NCBI GenBank assembly: GCA_965145485.1
Contig: CBCTCU010000006.1
Location: 43,924-107,923, forward strand
From: CABQCM01 sp965145485
GTDB taxonomy: Bacteria > Bacillota > Clostridia > Oscillospirales > Acutalibacteraceae
DNA length: 64,000 bases
Direction: 5' to 3'
Every line of letters begins with the position of its first letter. Within the stretch, counting starts at the first letter, position 1. Positions 43,308 through 52,000 of this stretch are shown here, piece after piece. The position numbers and the translations under genes are program-made. The notes under the pieces were generated by a model, which was not told where the DNA came from, searched no databases, and saw only the letters and a list, made by a program, of their open reading frames with translations.

Positions 43308-44159
43308 ATGGATATACTCAAAACAATTATCCTCGGCATTATCGAGGGCATTACCGAATGGCTGCCGATCAGCAGCACCGGTCACCTGATCATTGCCGAG
43401 CAGTTTCTTAACCTCAACGTCTTTGCCGACCCCATCGCCAACGACAATTTCATGGAAATGTTCCGGGTGGTCATTCAGCTTGGTGCGATTCTGGCCGTGG
43501 TGATGCTCTATTTTCATAAGCTCAATCCCTTTTCCCGGCGCAAAACCAGCCTTCAGAAAACGCAGACCCTCTCCCTGTGGGGGAAGGTGATCGTCGCCTG
43601 TATCCCCTCGGCGGTGATCGGTCTTCTTTTTGACGAGCTGCTCAACCAATATCTTTACGGCCCCCTGGTGGTCGCTATTACCCTCATTGTGTACGGTGTT
43701 GCCTTTATTGTCATCGAGTACCGCAACCGCCAGCGCAAACCGGCGATCACCAGCCTTTCGGGACTCAGCTATAAGACGGCGCTGCTCATCGGCGCCTTTC
43801 AGCTTCTCTCCCTGATTCCCGGCACCTCCCGTTCCGGCTCGACGATTCTCGGGGCTATTCTGCTGTGCTGCTCGCGGCCGGTCGCGGCGGAATTCTCCTT
43901 TTTCCTCGCCATCCCCACCATGTTCGGCGCGAGCTTTTTAAAGCTGGTGAAATACTTCCTCGACGGCAACGCCCTGACCGGCGGCAGCGTCGTCATCCTG
44001 CTGGTTGGCATGCTGGTATCCTTTGTGGTATCGGTCATTGCAATCAAGTTCCTGATGGGATATATTAAAAAGAAGGATTTTACCGTATTCGGCTATTACC
44101 GAATCGTTCTCGGTATCGTCGTGCTGCTGTGCGCGGCGCTGGGGGTTATTTCCTGGTAG
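43308..44159 (+). CDS. uppP: Undecaprenyl-diphosphatase
   Basis: BacA/UppP-type membrane phosphatase of 283 residues that recycles the undecaprenyl lipid carrier for peptidoglycan synthesis; its overproduction gives bacitracin tolerance. Both signature motifs are intact: EGITEWLPISSTGH (about 14-27) and PGTSRSGST, within about eight membrane helices. The start MDILKTII is chosen by family length; AAAGGATG lies 14 nt upstream, rather far. A hairpin follows the gene. It probably forms its own unit between lepA and yebC. Confidence 0.95.
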   Translation: MDILKTIILGIIEGITEWLPISSTGHLIIAEQFLNLNVFADPIANDNFMEMFRVVIQLGAILAVVMLYFHKLNPFSRRKTSLQKTQTLSLWGKVIVACIPSAVIGLLFDELLNQYLYGPLVVAITLIVYGVAFIVIEYRNRQRKPAITSLSGLSYKTALLIGAFQLLSLIPGTSRSGSTILGAILLCCSRPVAAEFSFFLAIPTMFGASFLKLVKYFLDGNALTGGSVVILLVGMLVSFVVSVIAIKFLMGYIKKKDFTVFGYYRIVLGIVVLLCAALGVISW

Positions 44160-44237
44160 ATTTCACCCGCGATACGTTCCACACCCTGTGAACGATGGCG
44201 AACGATCGTTACCAGTCCCCCGCGGCCGCTATACCGA

Positions 44238-44256
44238 GGGGCGGCAACGCCGCCCC
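44238..44256 (+). terminator. Hairpin after uppP
   Basis: Perfect 8-bp GC stem GGGGCGGC-AAC-GCCGCCCC followed by TTCC; likely terminator although the T run is short. Confidence 0.5.
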
Positions 44257-44345
44257 TTCCAGTTCATTGAGGCCGGCCTTTTCTGCCTGATTTTGGCCAT
44301 CATCAGCTAAAATCCGTCACGGGGCCTTTTCCGCCGGAACAACGC

Positions 44346-44374
44346 TTGAATTCTGTCGCTATATATGATAAAAT
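44346..44374 (+). promoter_or_regulatory. yebC promoter
   Basis: TTGAAT (44346-44351), 17 bp, TAAAAT (44369-44374). The leader is short, about 28 nt. Confidence 0.75.
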
Positions 44375-44408
44375 AAAGTATTCGTTAAAAAGATGGGAGT
44401 ACATCAGT

Positions 44409-45146
44409 ATGTCAGGTCATTCAAAGTGGAATAACATCAAACGTAAGAAAGAAAAAACCGATGCGCAAAAAGCGAAGGTGTTTACCAAAATCGGCCGCGA
44501 AATGGCCATTATCGTCCGCGAGGGGGGGCCTGACCCCGCCGCCAACGCCAAGCTGCGCGACTGCATCGCCAAAGCGAAAGCCAACAACGTCCCCAACGAC
44601 AACATCGAACGCATCATCAAAAAAGCGGCCGGCGAGGGGGATGCCAGCACCTATGAGGAGCTGGTGTATGAAGGATACGGTCCTCAGGGCATCGCCGTCA
44701 TCGTCGAAACCCTGACCGACAACCGCAATCGCACGGCTGCCGACCTGCGCCATTTCTTTGACAAGAATGGGGGCAATCTCGGCCAGACCGGTTCGGTCTC
44801 CTTCCTGTTTAACCGCACCGGCGTTCTGCGCATCGAGTCCGAGGGGTTGGACGAGGACCAGGTAATGGAAGACGCGCTTGAGGCCGGGGCGAGCGATTTC
44901 AATGCCGATGAGGATATCTTTGAAATCACCACCGAACCCAACGACCTGGGTAAGGTCCGCGACGCGCTGGATGCCAAGGGCTATACCTTTGTATCGGCTG
45001 AGGTGGAATATCTTCCCACGACAACGACAGCGCTCAGCGACGAGGACGCCATCAAGAAGATGAACCGTCTGGTGGAGATGCTGGAGGACGACGACGATGT
45101 GCAGTCGGTCTGGCACAACTGGGATAACCCCGACGAGGATGCCTGA
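44409..45146 (+). CDS. yebC: YebC/PmpR family protein
   Basis: A 245-residue conserved protein, with the classic N-terminus MSGHSKWNNIKRKKEKTDAQKAKVFTKIGREM, then GGPDPAANAKLRDCIAKAKANNVPNDNIERIIKKAAGE and YEGYGPQGIAVIVE. YebC-type proteins have been described as DNA-binding regulators and, for YebC2, as translation factors that relieve stalling at polyproline. Which role applies is not visible. The start is fixed by TGGGAG upstream; an earlier ATG at 44346 overlaps the promoter. Confidence 0.95.
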   Translation: MSGHSKWNNIKRKKEKTDAQKAKVFTKIGREMAIIVREGGPDPAANAKLRDCIAKAKANNVPNDNIERIIKKAAGEGDASTYEELVYEGYGPQGIAVIVETLTDNRNRTAADLRHFFDKNGGNLGQTGSVSFLFNRTGVLRIESEGLDEDQVMEDALEAGASDFNADEDIFEITTEPNDLGKVRDALDAKGYTFVSAEVEYLPTTTTALSDEDAIKKMNRLVEMLEDDDDVQSVWHNWDNPDEDA

Positions 45147-45178
45147 TCGCTGCACCAGGCGATAGAGAATGAGGCCGC

Positions 45179-45208
45179 AGGCAGCAAAGCGGGTTTTCTT
45201 GCCTTTTT
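45179..45208 (+). terminator. Probable terminator after yebC
   Basis: AGGCA (45179-45183) pairs with TGCCT (45200-45204), extended by AAA/TTT, followed by TTTTT. Imperfect stem. Confidence 0.45.
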
Positions 45209-45331
45209 CTGCGATAGGATGCCGCCGCTGTATTAATGGCCGGTGCGGAAATGGATCGCGCCGCTGTGTGTTCGGGCCGGTTGGTCAGGCATACTTTTCT
45301 CATGAGATTCCATTGGTTACCAAGCTGTAAC

Positions 45332-45360
45332 TTGACCAAACCCGATTCATCGGTTACAAT
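45332..45360 (+). promoter_or_regulatory. Promoter of the pseudokinase gene
   Basis: TTGACC (45332-45337), 17 bp, TACAAT (45355-45360); leader about 65 nt. Confidence 0.7.
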
Positions 45361-45431
45361 GGGTTTTGGGTCAAACGTGCAGGATAATGGAGATTTGCCA
45401 ACGACCGTTAGCTGGAGGAGTGAATCGGATA

Positions 45432-47243
45432 ATGCAAAACATCAACGATCTTTGCATGGGATGCATGAAGGACAACGGGGGTGCAGAGGTTTGCCCGTAC
45501 TGTGGATACCACGAGGACGCCCTTCCGCTGGCCCCGTATCTCCCAACGAAGACCTGGCTGGAGGACCGTTATCTGGTCGGCAAGCTGCTCAGCTCGAACG
45601 GTGAGGGCGCTACCTATCTGGGATGGGACAACGTCATGCAGGCGCCGGTTATGATCCGTGAATTTTTGCCAACCAATCTCGCCACCCGGGAAGAGGGCGA
45701 GACGGAGGTTAAGGTCACCGAAGGTTATGAGGCCACCTACAACTCCTGCCTTGGTTCCTTTTTGGAATTGGCACGCGCGCTGGCACGTCAGAGGGAACTC
45801 TCCGCGTTGCTTCCAGTGTACGATATCTTTGAAGCCAACGGCACTGCTTACTATGTCTGTGAGTACATCGAGCACCTCTCCCTGCGGGATTTTCTCGCCC
45901 GCAATGGGGGCACGCTGACCTGGGATCAGGCACGTGCCCTGCTCATGCCGGTGCTCTCTACCCTATCGGCGCTCCATTCCGCCGATATCATCCACCGCGG
46001 TATCTCCCCCGATACCCTGATTGTAGGCAAAGACGGCAAGGTGCGTCTGACTGGCTTTTGCACCATGGCCGAGCGTACCGCCAGAAGCTCTCTTCCGCCT
46101 GAACTGTTTTCCGGTTTTGCCGCCATCGAGCAATACGGCTTTGACGGGCAGCAGGGCCCTTGGACCGATATCTATGGCTTTGCCGCTACGCTATACCGTG
46201 TGCTGGTAGGGACCAATCCGCCTGAGGCTAACGTGCGCGTAACCAACGACCGCATGGTGATCCCGGCCTCGGTTGCCGAAAAGTTGCCCGAGCATGTCAT
46301 GGCCGCGCTGGCAAACGCTTTGCAGATTCTTCCAGACGACCGCACGCAGACGGTCGAACGGTTCCGCGACGAGTTAAGCGCGGCACCGTCGGTCACACTG
46401 GATCAGCACACCACCCGCTTCGGTGCGGTCGACCCCAAATCGGCCAATGGAAAAAAGGCCAAGAAAAACAACAACATGCGCTATACCCTCATTGCTCTGG
46501 GGTGCACTGCGGTGGTTTTGGGGCTGATTGTTTTCCTGGTCATCCGGCTTCTTGCCCCGAGCAATTCGGATGAAGTATCCTCGATCCCCACTTTCAGCGA
46601 CATGATATCGGACGAATCGGTCGCTATCGTCAGTTCGCCGGAACCGGTTGAGAATGTGGTAGTCCCCTCCTTATCGGGGATGAATTATGCCACGGCAACC
46701 AGGGAGTACGGTGATATCTTTAATATTGAAGTGGAGTCGAAAAAATACGACTCGGTGATTGACAAAGGCAAAATTATGGAGCAAACTCCTGCGTCCGGTA
46801 CCAACATCGAACGCCCGGAGAACAGCACCGAAAAGGTCACCATCCGCGTCGTTATCTCGCTGGGGAAAAATACGGTTACCATGCCCGACCTCTCGGGGAT
46901 GACATATCAGGATGCGTTTATCGCATTGGTAAAGCTTGGATTCTCTCCTGAAAATATCACCGTCCGCGAGAAGTTCAGCGCTACGGTGGAACCGGGATTT
47001 GTGGTGGAGACCTCCCCGATTGTTCGAACTGCCAATATCAATGTGGAGAGCAATGTTATCATCTATATCAACAACCGTCAGGCGGAATCGAGCGAACCGG
47101 AGGTATCTTCCACACCGGCATCTTCATCCACACCCTCGGTTTCCTCCACTCCCTCTTCGCAACCATCGGCTTCATCGACGCCCTCTTCTCAACCGGCCGC
47201 CAGTTCCGAATCGGAATCGAGTTCTGACGATGAATCCCAATAA
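45432..47243 (+). CDS. Membrane Ser/Thr kinase-like protein with zinc ribbon and PASTA domains (pseudokinase)
   Basis: A 603-residue protein. An N-terminal zinc ribbon (CMGC...CPYCG, Cys8, 11, 21 and 24) precedes a Hanks-type kinase fold (about 47-310) that has lost its catalytic residues: the VAIK lysine is Arg76 (VMIREFLP), HRD is HRG at 188-190, and DFG is TGF at 207-209. A membrane helix (about 355-380), two PASTA domains (VVPSLSGM...; TMPDLSGM...) and a Ser/Pro-rich tail follow. PASTA domains bind cell-wall fragments. So it is probably a wall-sensing or scaffolding pseudokinase. The start at 45432 follows GGAGGAG. Confidence 0.85.
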   Translation: MQNINDLCMGCMKDNGGAEVCPYCGYHEDALPLAPYLPTKTWLEDRYLVGKLLSSNGEGATYLGWDNVMQAPVMIREFLPTNLATREEGETEVKVTEGYEATYNSCLGSFLELARALARQRELSALLPVYDIFEANGTAYYVCEYIEHLSLRDFLARNGGTLTWDQARALLMPVLSTLSALHSADIIHRGISPDTLIVGKDGKVRLTGFCTMAERTARSSLPPELFSGFAAIEQYGFDGQQGPWTDIYGFAATLYRVLVGTNPPEANVRVTNDRMVIPASVAEKLPEHVMAALANALQILPDDRTQTVERFRDELSAAPSVTLDQHTTRFGAVDPKSANGKKAKKNNNMRYTLIALGCTAVVLGLIVFLVIRLLAPSNSDEVSSIPTFSDMISDESVAIVSSPEPVENVVVPSLSGMNYATATREYGDIFNIEVESKKYDSVIDKGKIMEQTPASGTNIERPENSTEKVTIRVVISLGKNTVTMPDLSGMTYQDAFIALVKLGFSPENITVREKFSATVEPGFVVETSPIVRTANINVESNVIIYINNRQAESSEPEVSSTPASSSTPSVSSTPSSQPSASSTPSSQPAASSESESSSDDESQ

Positions 47244-47260
47244 TGTTATGTTTCTGCTGT

Positions 47261-47300
47261 CGGGCCAAGGATATTTTCGCAATGTCTTTGGCCCGTTTTT
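47261..47300 (+). terminator. Terminator after pseudokinase gene
   Basis: CGGGCCAA (47261-47268) pairs with TTGGCCCG (47288-47295), followed by TTTTT. Confidence 0.8.
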
Positions 47301-47333
47301 ATGCAGCATTCCCTAAAACAGGAGGCAGGCAAT

Positions 47334-47627
47334 ATGCAATGGCACATCGAATCAAACCGCATCTACGCTACAGACGACTCTAGCCAGCTTCTCGCCGAAA
47401 TTACATTTCCAGCAATACACAACGATGTCGTGGACATCAACCATACCTTTGTATCCCCCGCGTTACGTGGTCAGGGCGTGGCCGGCCAACTGATGGAAAA
47501 GGCCGTTTGGCAGATCAAAAACACGGGACGCCGTTGCCGCGCCAGTTGTTCCTATGCGGTGCAATGGATGCAGCGGCACACGGAATGGGCTGATATTCTG
47601 GACAATGAACAAACGGTCGCCGATTGA
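47334..47627 (+). CDS. Small GNAT-like N-acetyltransferase (YjdJ type)
   Basis: A 97-residue protein of the short GCN5-related N-acetyltransferase family: YATDDSSQLLAEITF, VDINHTFVSPALRGQGVAGQLMEKAV (the R-G-Q-G-V-A acetyl-CoA loop), then CRASCSYAVQWMQRH. These mini-GNATs have no clearly known substrate. The start at 47334 follows GGAGGCAGG by 5 nt; the upstream ATG sits in the terminator. It lies 90 nt after the pseudokinase gene but behind its terminator. Confidence 0.8.
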   Translation: MQWHIESNRIYATDDSSQLLAEITFPAIHNDVVDINHTFVSPALRGQGVAGQLMEKAVWQIKNTGRRCRASCSYAVQWMQRHTEWADILDNEQTVAD

Positions 47628-47808
47628 CAAAATATCGCAATCATCCGGTAAGGGCGTACTTGCCCCATAGGATGCGCACTAGCACTCGATTTCGTCATCC
47701 GAGCGTCGGCCTTTATCCGCCGCGCTTTCCGTGGCAAACGAAACAGGCCCCCTTTCATGGGGCTATCCAAATTCCGGCCGCTTGAGCCGTCGGAAAGGAG
47801 TTTTCGAT

Positions 47809-49524
47809 ATGAAGCACGTCCACATCAAGCAACGTCTTGTGATATTACTAGTATTGGGGTTGTATTTATCCTCTGCTCTCTTCCATGGTTCGGCTGACTC
47901 TTGGTTGGAAGACGATGGATTCTACGGCGATTTGGACGATAACGCAACAGTAAATGCAGCCGACGCCCTGCTATGTCTTCAGTATTCGGTAAACCTGATT
48001 TCACTGGATGAAGATCAAAGGGTTGCCGCTGACGTAGACGACAATGGCTCCGTCGATGCAGCCGATGCATTGAACATCCTGCAAATGTCGGTAGGGCTGA
48101 TATCGGCATTTCCCGCCTGGTCGTCCCAATCGGACGGATCATCTCGGCCGGACGGATCATCCCAGTCGGACGGATCATCTCAGCCGGGCGGGTCTTCCCA
48201 ACCGGACTCATCGTCCCAGCCGGGCGGATCATCTCAGCCGGGCGGATCATCCCAGCCGGACGGGTCATCCCAGCCGGGCGGGTCATCTCAGCCGGACGGA
48301 TCATCTCAGCCGGACGGGTCATCCCAGCCGGGCGGGTCATCTCAACCAGACGGATCATCACAGCCGGACTCATCATCACGACCGGATGATGAGTCTACAC
48401 CGCTTCCCGATAATCCCGAAATTAGCGATTTCGGATATACGCAAGTCGACCCCGCGGAATATTACTGCTTTGCGCAATTGAATGACGTACAACAGGATAT
48501 CTACACAGCCATGCACCAGCATGCCATGGCCATGACGCAAGGCAGTTTTGAAGTGGGCCCCGCCGACATGGTCGAGTTTTCGGATGTCTGGCTTGCCTAC
48601 CTCGCCTATACCAACGATCATCCCGAGGTGTTCTGGCTTGGGCGGGGGATACGGTACAGCACAAGTTCTTCCTCCTCGTCCGCATACGTCGCCTTCGGCG
48701 CCGACGGGACAGGGTATTTGTACACCGAGGCGGAACGGGATGCCATGCGTTCTGAGCTTCTCGGCGCAGTCCGGCAGGCCTTTGCGCAGTGTCTGGTGCC
48801 GGATCTAACACCATCGCAACGGGAGCTTCGGCTTCATGACTGGCTGGCAGAGCACTGTGTATACCATTATCCCGCCGCTGCCGATGTGGATGCCTATCCG
48901 GAGGCTTTTACCAGCTATGGCGCTCTGGTCGAGGGTTCCGCTGTGTGCGAGGGCTATTCCAAGGCCTTCCAGTTGCTTTGCTATTATGCCGGCGTCGAAT
49001 GCACGCTGGTCACCGGCACGGGAGGGGGCGGGCCGCATATGTGGAATGCCGTCCAGCTGGAGGACGGATGGTATTATACCGATACGACCTGGGATGCGGC
49101 ACAACCCGCAATTCATACCTTCTTCAACCAGACCTCCGAAATATTCGAATTCACTCACACCCCGCATCCGTCCTATACTCAGTTGACACAGGAGGAATGG
49201 CTCAACAGCGAGTTTAACTTCGTCTTGCCGCAGTGCGACCAGACGACCTACTCGTATCACCGTCAATACGGCGTATACACCACTTCTCAGTGCTCCGCAG
49301 GGGAATTGGCCGCCGACATTGCCGGGGTGCTCAATACCGGTAAAGATGTGGTGGAGATCATGGTGGAGGACCGTGTATTTCAAACAACGCAGGAGGCGGC
49401 GGACTTTCTGCTCCCTTGCCTTGGTGAACTCGCCCAACATTTGGATAACGGGCGACTGCCCCAATATTATTCCTATTCCATTACGCCCGGCGCCAACTGC
49501 ATTGTCGTCACTTTTGTTTTTTAG
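47809..49524 (+). CDS. Secreted dockerin-transglutaminase-like protein
   Basis: A 571-residue exported protein: signal peptide (LVILLVLGLYLSSALFHGSA), a dockerin right after it (YGDLDDNATVNAADALLCLQ; ADVDDNGSVDAADALNILQ), a long SSQPDG/SSQPGG linker and a C-terminal transglutaminase-like core with the Cys-His-Asp triad (GSAVCEGYSKAFQLL; GGPHMWNAVQLEDGWYYTDTTWD). Such domains are mostly papain-like proteases or crosslinking enzymes. The dockerin is N-terminal, unlike the two LRR proteins. The start at 47809 follows GGAAAGGAG by 8 nt. Confidence 0.9.
   Translation: MKHVHIKQRLVILLVLGLYLSSALFHGSADSWLEDDGFYGDLDDNATVNAADALLCLQYSVNLISLDEDQRVAADVDDNGSVDAADALNILQMSVGLISAFPAWSSQSDGSSRPDGSSQSDGSSQPGGSSQPDSSSQPGGSSQPGGSSQPDGSSQPGGSSQPDGSSQPDGSSQPGGSSQPDGSSQPDSSSRPDDESTPLPDNPEISDFGYTQVDPAEYYCFAQLNDVQQDIYTAMHQHAMAMTQGSFEVGPADMVEFSDVWLAYLAYTNDHPEVFWLGRGIRYSTSSSSSSAYVAFGADGTGYLYTEAERDAMRSELLGAVRQAFAQCLVPDLTPSQRELRLHDWLAEHCVYHYPAAADVDAYPEAFTSYGALVEGSAVCEGYSKAFQLLCYYAGVECTLVTGTGGGGPHMWNAVQLEDGWYYTDTTWDAAQPAIHTFFNQTSEIFEFTHTPHPSYTQLTQEEWLNSEFNFVLPQCDQTTYSYHRQYGVYTTSQCSAGELAADIAGVLNTGKDVVEIMVEDRVFQTTQEAADFLLPCLGELAQHLDNGRLPQYYSYSITPGANCIVVTFVF
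48121..48380 (+). repeat. 18-nt tandem repeat coding the SSQPDG/SSQPGG linker
   Basis: About 14 imperfect copies of an 18-nt unit, such as TCATCTCAGCCGGACGGA, each coding S-S-Q-P-(D/G)-G with a few Ser or Arg variants. It is in frame and makes a flexible, probably glycosylated or extended linker. Copy number is likely to vary between strains. Confidence 0.9.
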
Positions 49525-49864
49525 CCGGTGATTCCAACGAGGCCGGGGCGCTCACTCCGGTATTCTTTGGTGTGAGGGCGGCGAATTATGCTCAGTCAAG
49601 CCCGCCACGGCTACAGTAATGTGTAGAGCCCCTGAAAGGGCATGGTACCGGCTTGGCCCCTATTAGGGAGGCGGTGTCAGTCGCTTTCCATATCCTGCGC
49701 CGCCGGTATACGGTATCATCTGTCAGTGGCCCTTGGTGCGATGGCCCTGCTTTGCCACTGTGCGGTTGCTGTGCGAAAGCCGGCCGGTCGTTGGATAGCC
49801 TGGCGCCAATGCTGATAGCCCTCCCCCGGTTCATCCGGAGGATGCTTCAATGCAAACAAAGCTT
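49525..49864. other. Gene-free stretch
   Basis: About 340 bp without a supportable gene after the transglutaminase gene. It ends in a plus-strand terminator, so it may be a long 3' untranslated region or hold a small RNA; I see no promoter inside it. Confidence 0.35.
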
Positions 49865-49897
49865 CACCCCCATGGCTTGCCACCATGGGGGTGTTTT
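49865..49897 (+). terminator. Plus-strand terminator
   Basis: Perfect 11-bp stem CACCCCCATGG/CCATGGGGGTG with a 7-nt loop, followed by TTTT. Confidence 0.8.
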
Positions 49898-49978
49898 GTG
49901 GTTGCTTACTTGAAAACAGGTTTGTCGCTGATACAATGACCGTTAAACGTAACCACGGCGACTGCCCGGGAGCAAAAC

Positions 49979-50347
49979 CTATTCTTTGGATTCACCCGTT
50001 GACTGCAAGGCGTCGTATCCGCTCTCTCCTGTGCGGATTTTGATGGCGTCGGTGATGGGATATGCAAATATCTTGCCATCCCCCACTTCCCCTGTATAGG
50101 CGACTTCCTTGATTTTCTCGATGGTTTTCTCCTTCCACTCCTCGGATGAGACCACAATTTCCAGTTTGACTTTCGGCTGCATCATAACGTCGATTTCCTG
50201 CCCGCGCACCACGGTGGTATAGCCGCGTTGAGCGCCAAATCCCATGACCTGGTAGGCGGTAACGCCGTTGACCTCGATTGCGTGGAGCGCTTCCTTAATA
50301 TCTTCGAGCTTCTCTTCACGGACGATTGCTTCGACCTTGTACATCAT
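49979..50347 (-). CDS. PII-family nitrogen regulator (GlnK/NifI-like)
   Basis: A PII signal protein of 122 residues: MYKVEAIVREEKLEDIKEAL, the T-loop GYTTVVRGQEIDVMMQPKVKLEIVV, the B-loop TGEVGDGKIFAYP and a C-loop. It senses 2-oxoglutarate and ADP/ATP and blocks the AmtB channel when ammonium is plentiful. The T-loop lacks the usual Tyr51 context, as often in NifI-like or GlnK forms of Clostridia. Two adjacent ATGs lie 9 nt after GGGGAGG. It follows amtB by 78 nt in the usual order amtB-glnK. Confidence 0.9.
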   Translation of the reverse strand: MMYKVEAIVREEKLEDIKEALHAIEVNGVTAYQVMGFGAQRGYTTVVRGQEIDVMMQPKVKLEIVVSSEEWKEKTIEKIKEVAYTGEVGDGKIFAYPITDAIKIRTGESGYDALQSTGESKE

Positions 50348-50425
50348 ATCGCGTAACCTCCCCATTACAAATGATCTGAGGACCAAGGCGCGGCGGCAGG
50401 CCACGCCTTCGATCCTTGCCCGTCA

Positions 50426-51667
50426 TCAATCAAACCCGTTAAAGGACGGATAAGCCTGTTCTCCATGCTGCGACATATCCAACCCAAGCAACTCGTCCTT
50501 GTGGTCGACACGCAGCTTGGTAAAGATTCGGGTGATCCCCGCGCAGATCAGGGTCCCCGCGACCGCCACGACAATCGTGATCAGAATACTGATCAGCTGG
50601 GCGACAAAAAGCTCTGTCTGGCCAAAGACCAGGCCGTTCCACTGGGCGGCCGAATTGATTTCGGTGCGTGCAAACAGTCCGGTGGCAATGCCGCCCCAGA
50701 TGCCGCCGATACCATGGCATCCAAAAGCGTCCAGCGCGTCGTCGATCTTGAGCTTCTTCTTGAGCAGGTTCATCGTGAAGTAGCAAAGGGGGCTGACGAC
50801 CGCGCCAATGATAATCGCAGACCAGACGGGGACAAAACCGGCGCCAGGGGTGATCGCAACCAGCCCGACCACCAGTCCGGTCGAAGCCCCTACTAGCGTC
50901 GGCCTCCCCTCTTTGATGATATCGATAATCATCCAGGAAAGCAACGCGGTGCCCGACGCCAGCGCCGAGGTGAGAAACGCATGGGCGGCAAGCCCATTGG
51001 CGCCCAGCGCCGAACCGGCGTTAAAGCCGAACCAGCCGAACCAGAGCAAACCAGCGCCCAAAAACACAAAGGGGATGTTATGGACACGGTAAGAAGTGTG
51101 CTCGATACCGCTTCTCCGGCCGAGCAACATGGCCAAAACCAGGCCGCTGACGCCCGAGCTGATATGTACCACATTGCCTCCGGCGAAATCGACCGCGCCC
51201 AGCCCGGCAAGGAATCCGCCCGAACCCCAGACCATATGGGCCATGGGATAGTAGACGATCAGGGACCACAGCGCGATGAAAATAAACAAAGCCTTGTACT
51301 TCATGCGCCCCGCCACAGCACCGGTAATCAAAGCAGGGGTAATCATGGCAAACATCATTTGGAATACCACAAAAGTGATCGAGGACAGGGTGGGAGCGTA
51401 TGCGAGGGCCTCATTAAAATCAAGCCCGTTTAAGCACAGATACTCCAATCCACCGATGATCCCTCCATGATCCGCCCCAAACGAGAGGGAAAACCCGCAA
51501 ACGATCCACATCACCACCGATAGTCCCATGATGCCCGCGCAGGCCATAATGGTATTTACGATGTTTTTCCGCCGTACCAGGCCGCCATAGAAAAAGGCCA
51601 GGCCAGGCGTCATGATAAATACCAGCGCCGCGCAGATCAACACGAAGCCGTTATCTCCCGTACTCAT
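50426..51667 (-). CDS. amtB: Ammonium transporter AmtB
   Basis: Eleven-helix ammonium channel of 413 residues in the cytoplasmic membrane. AMT signatures are CAALVFIMTPGLAFFYGGLVRRKN, the twin-His region (GGNVVHISSGVSGL; AFGCHGIGGIWGGIATG) and FGWFGFNAGSALGA. The start MSTGDNG is supported by AAGGAGG 8 nt upstream; the earlier in-frame ATG lies inside the leader hairpin. A PII protein gene follows. The leader holds a terminator hairpin close to the transcription start, as for both glnN genes. Confidence 0.96.
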   Translation of the reverse strand: MSTGDNGFVLICAALVFIMTPGLAFFYGGLVRRKNIVNTIMACAGIMGLSVVMWIVCGFSLSFGADHGGIIGGLEYLCLNGLDFNEALAYAPTLSSITFVVFQMMFAMITPALITGAVAGRMKYKALFIFIALWSLIVYYPMAHMVWGSGGFLAGLGAVDFAGGNVVHISSGVSGLVLAMLLGRRSGIEHTSYRVHNIPFVFLGAGLLWFGWFGFNAGSALGANGLAAHAFLTSALASGTALLSWMIIDIIKEGRPTLVGASTGLVVGLVAITPGAGFVPVWSAIIIGAVVSPLCYFTMNLLKKKLKIDDALDAFGCHGIGGIWGGIATGLFARTEINSAAQWNGLVFGQTELFVAQLISILITIVVAVAGTLICAGITRIFTKLRVDHKDELLGLDMSQHGEQAYPSFNGFD

Positions 51668-51692
51668 GCCATCATCCTCCTTAAAATAAAAG

Positions 51693-51725
51693 AAAGGTGC
51701 CCCCAAACAACTTGGGAACACCTTT
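51693..51725 (-). terminator. Start-proximal terminator in amtB leader
   Basis: Minus strand AAAGGTG...CACCTTT with inner paired TTCCCAA/TTGGGG, followed by CTTTTATTTT and immediately AAGGAGG. It begins only about 4-5 nt after the predicted start. Confidence 0.75.
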
Positions 51726-51735
51726 GTTCGTCGTT

Positions 51736-51764
51736 ATTCTAGCAGAGTGAATTGTAAAAATCAA
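51736..51764 (-). promoter_or_regulatory. amtB-glnK promoter
   Basis: Minus strand TTGATT (51759-51764), 17 bp, TAGAAT (51736-51741). Confidence 0.7.
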
Positions 51765-52000
51765 CCCCTTTGGCCATATTTTTTTGGATTTATTAGAAAA
51801 TTATAAAGCGTATGGAATTTTCGGCGCGCTTTTCTGTAATATTTGACAATGCATATCGTTTGTCTGTTTCCGGCAGCACATCCAAGTCGTTAGGACGCGG
51901 CTTTATCGGATGATAACATGGCGGCTCATAAGCGACACGGTTTGGCTCCTTTGCATGCGCCGGATACGGATGGCAAACTGTCAATTCGGACGACAAACCA

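Noticed and set aside
48121..48380. CRISPR-like array
   Set aside because: The 18-nt units are contiguous without unique spacers and code in frame for a linker.
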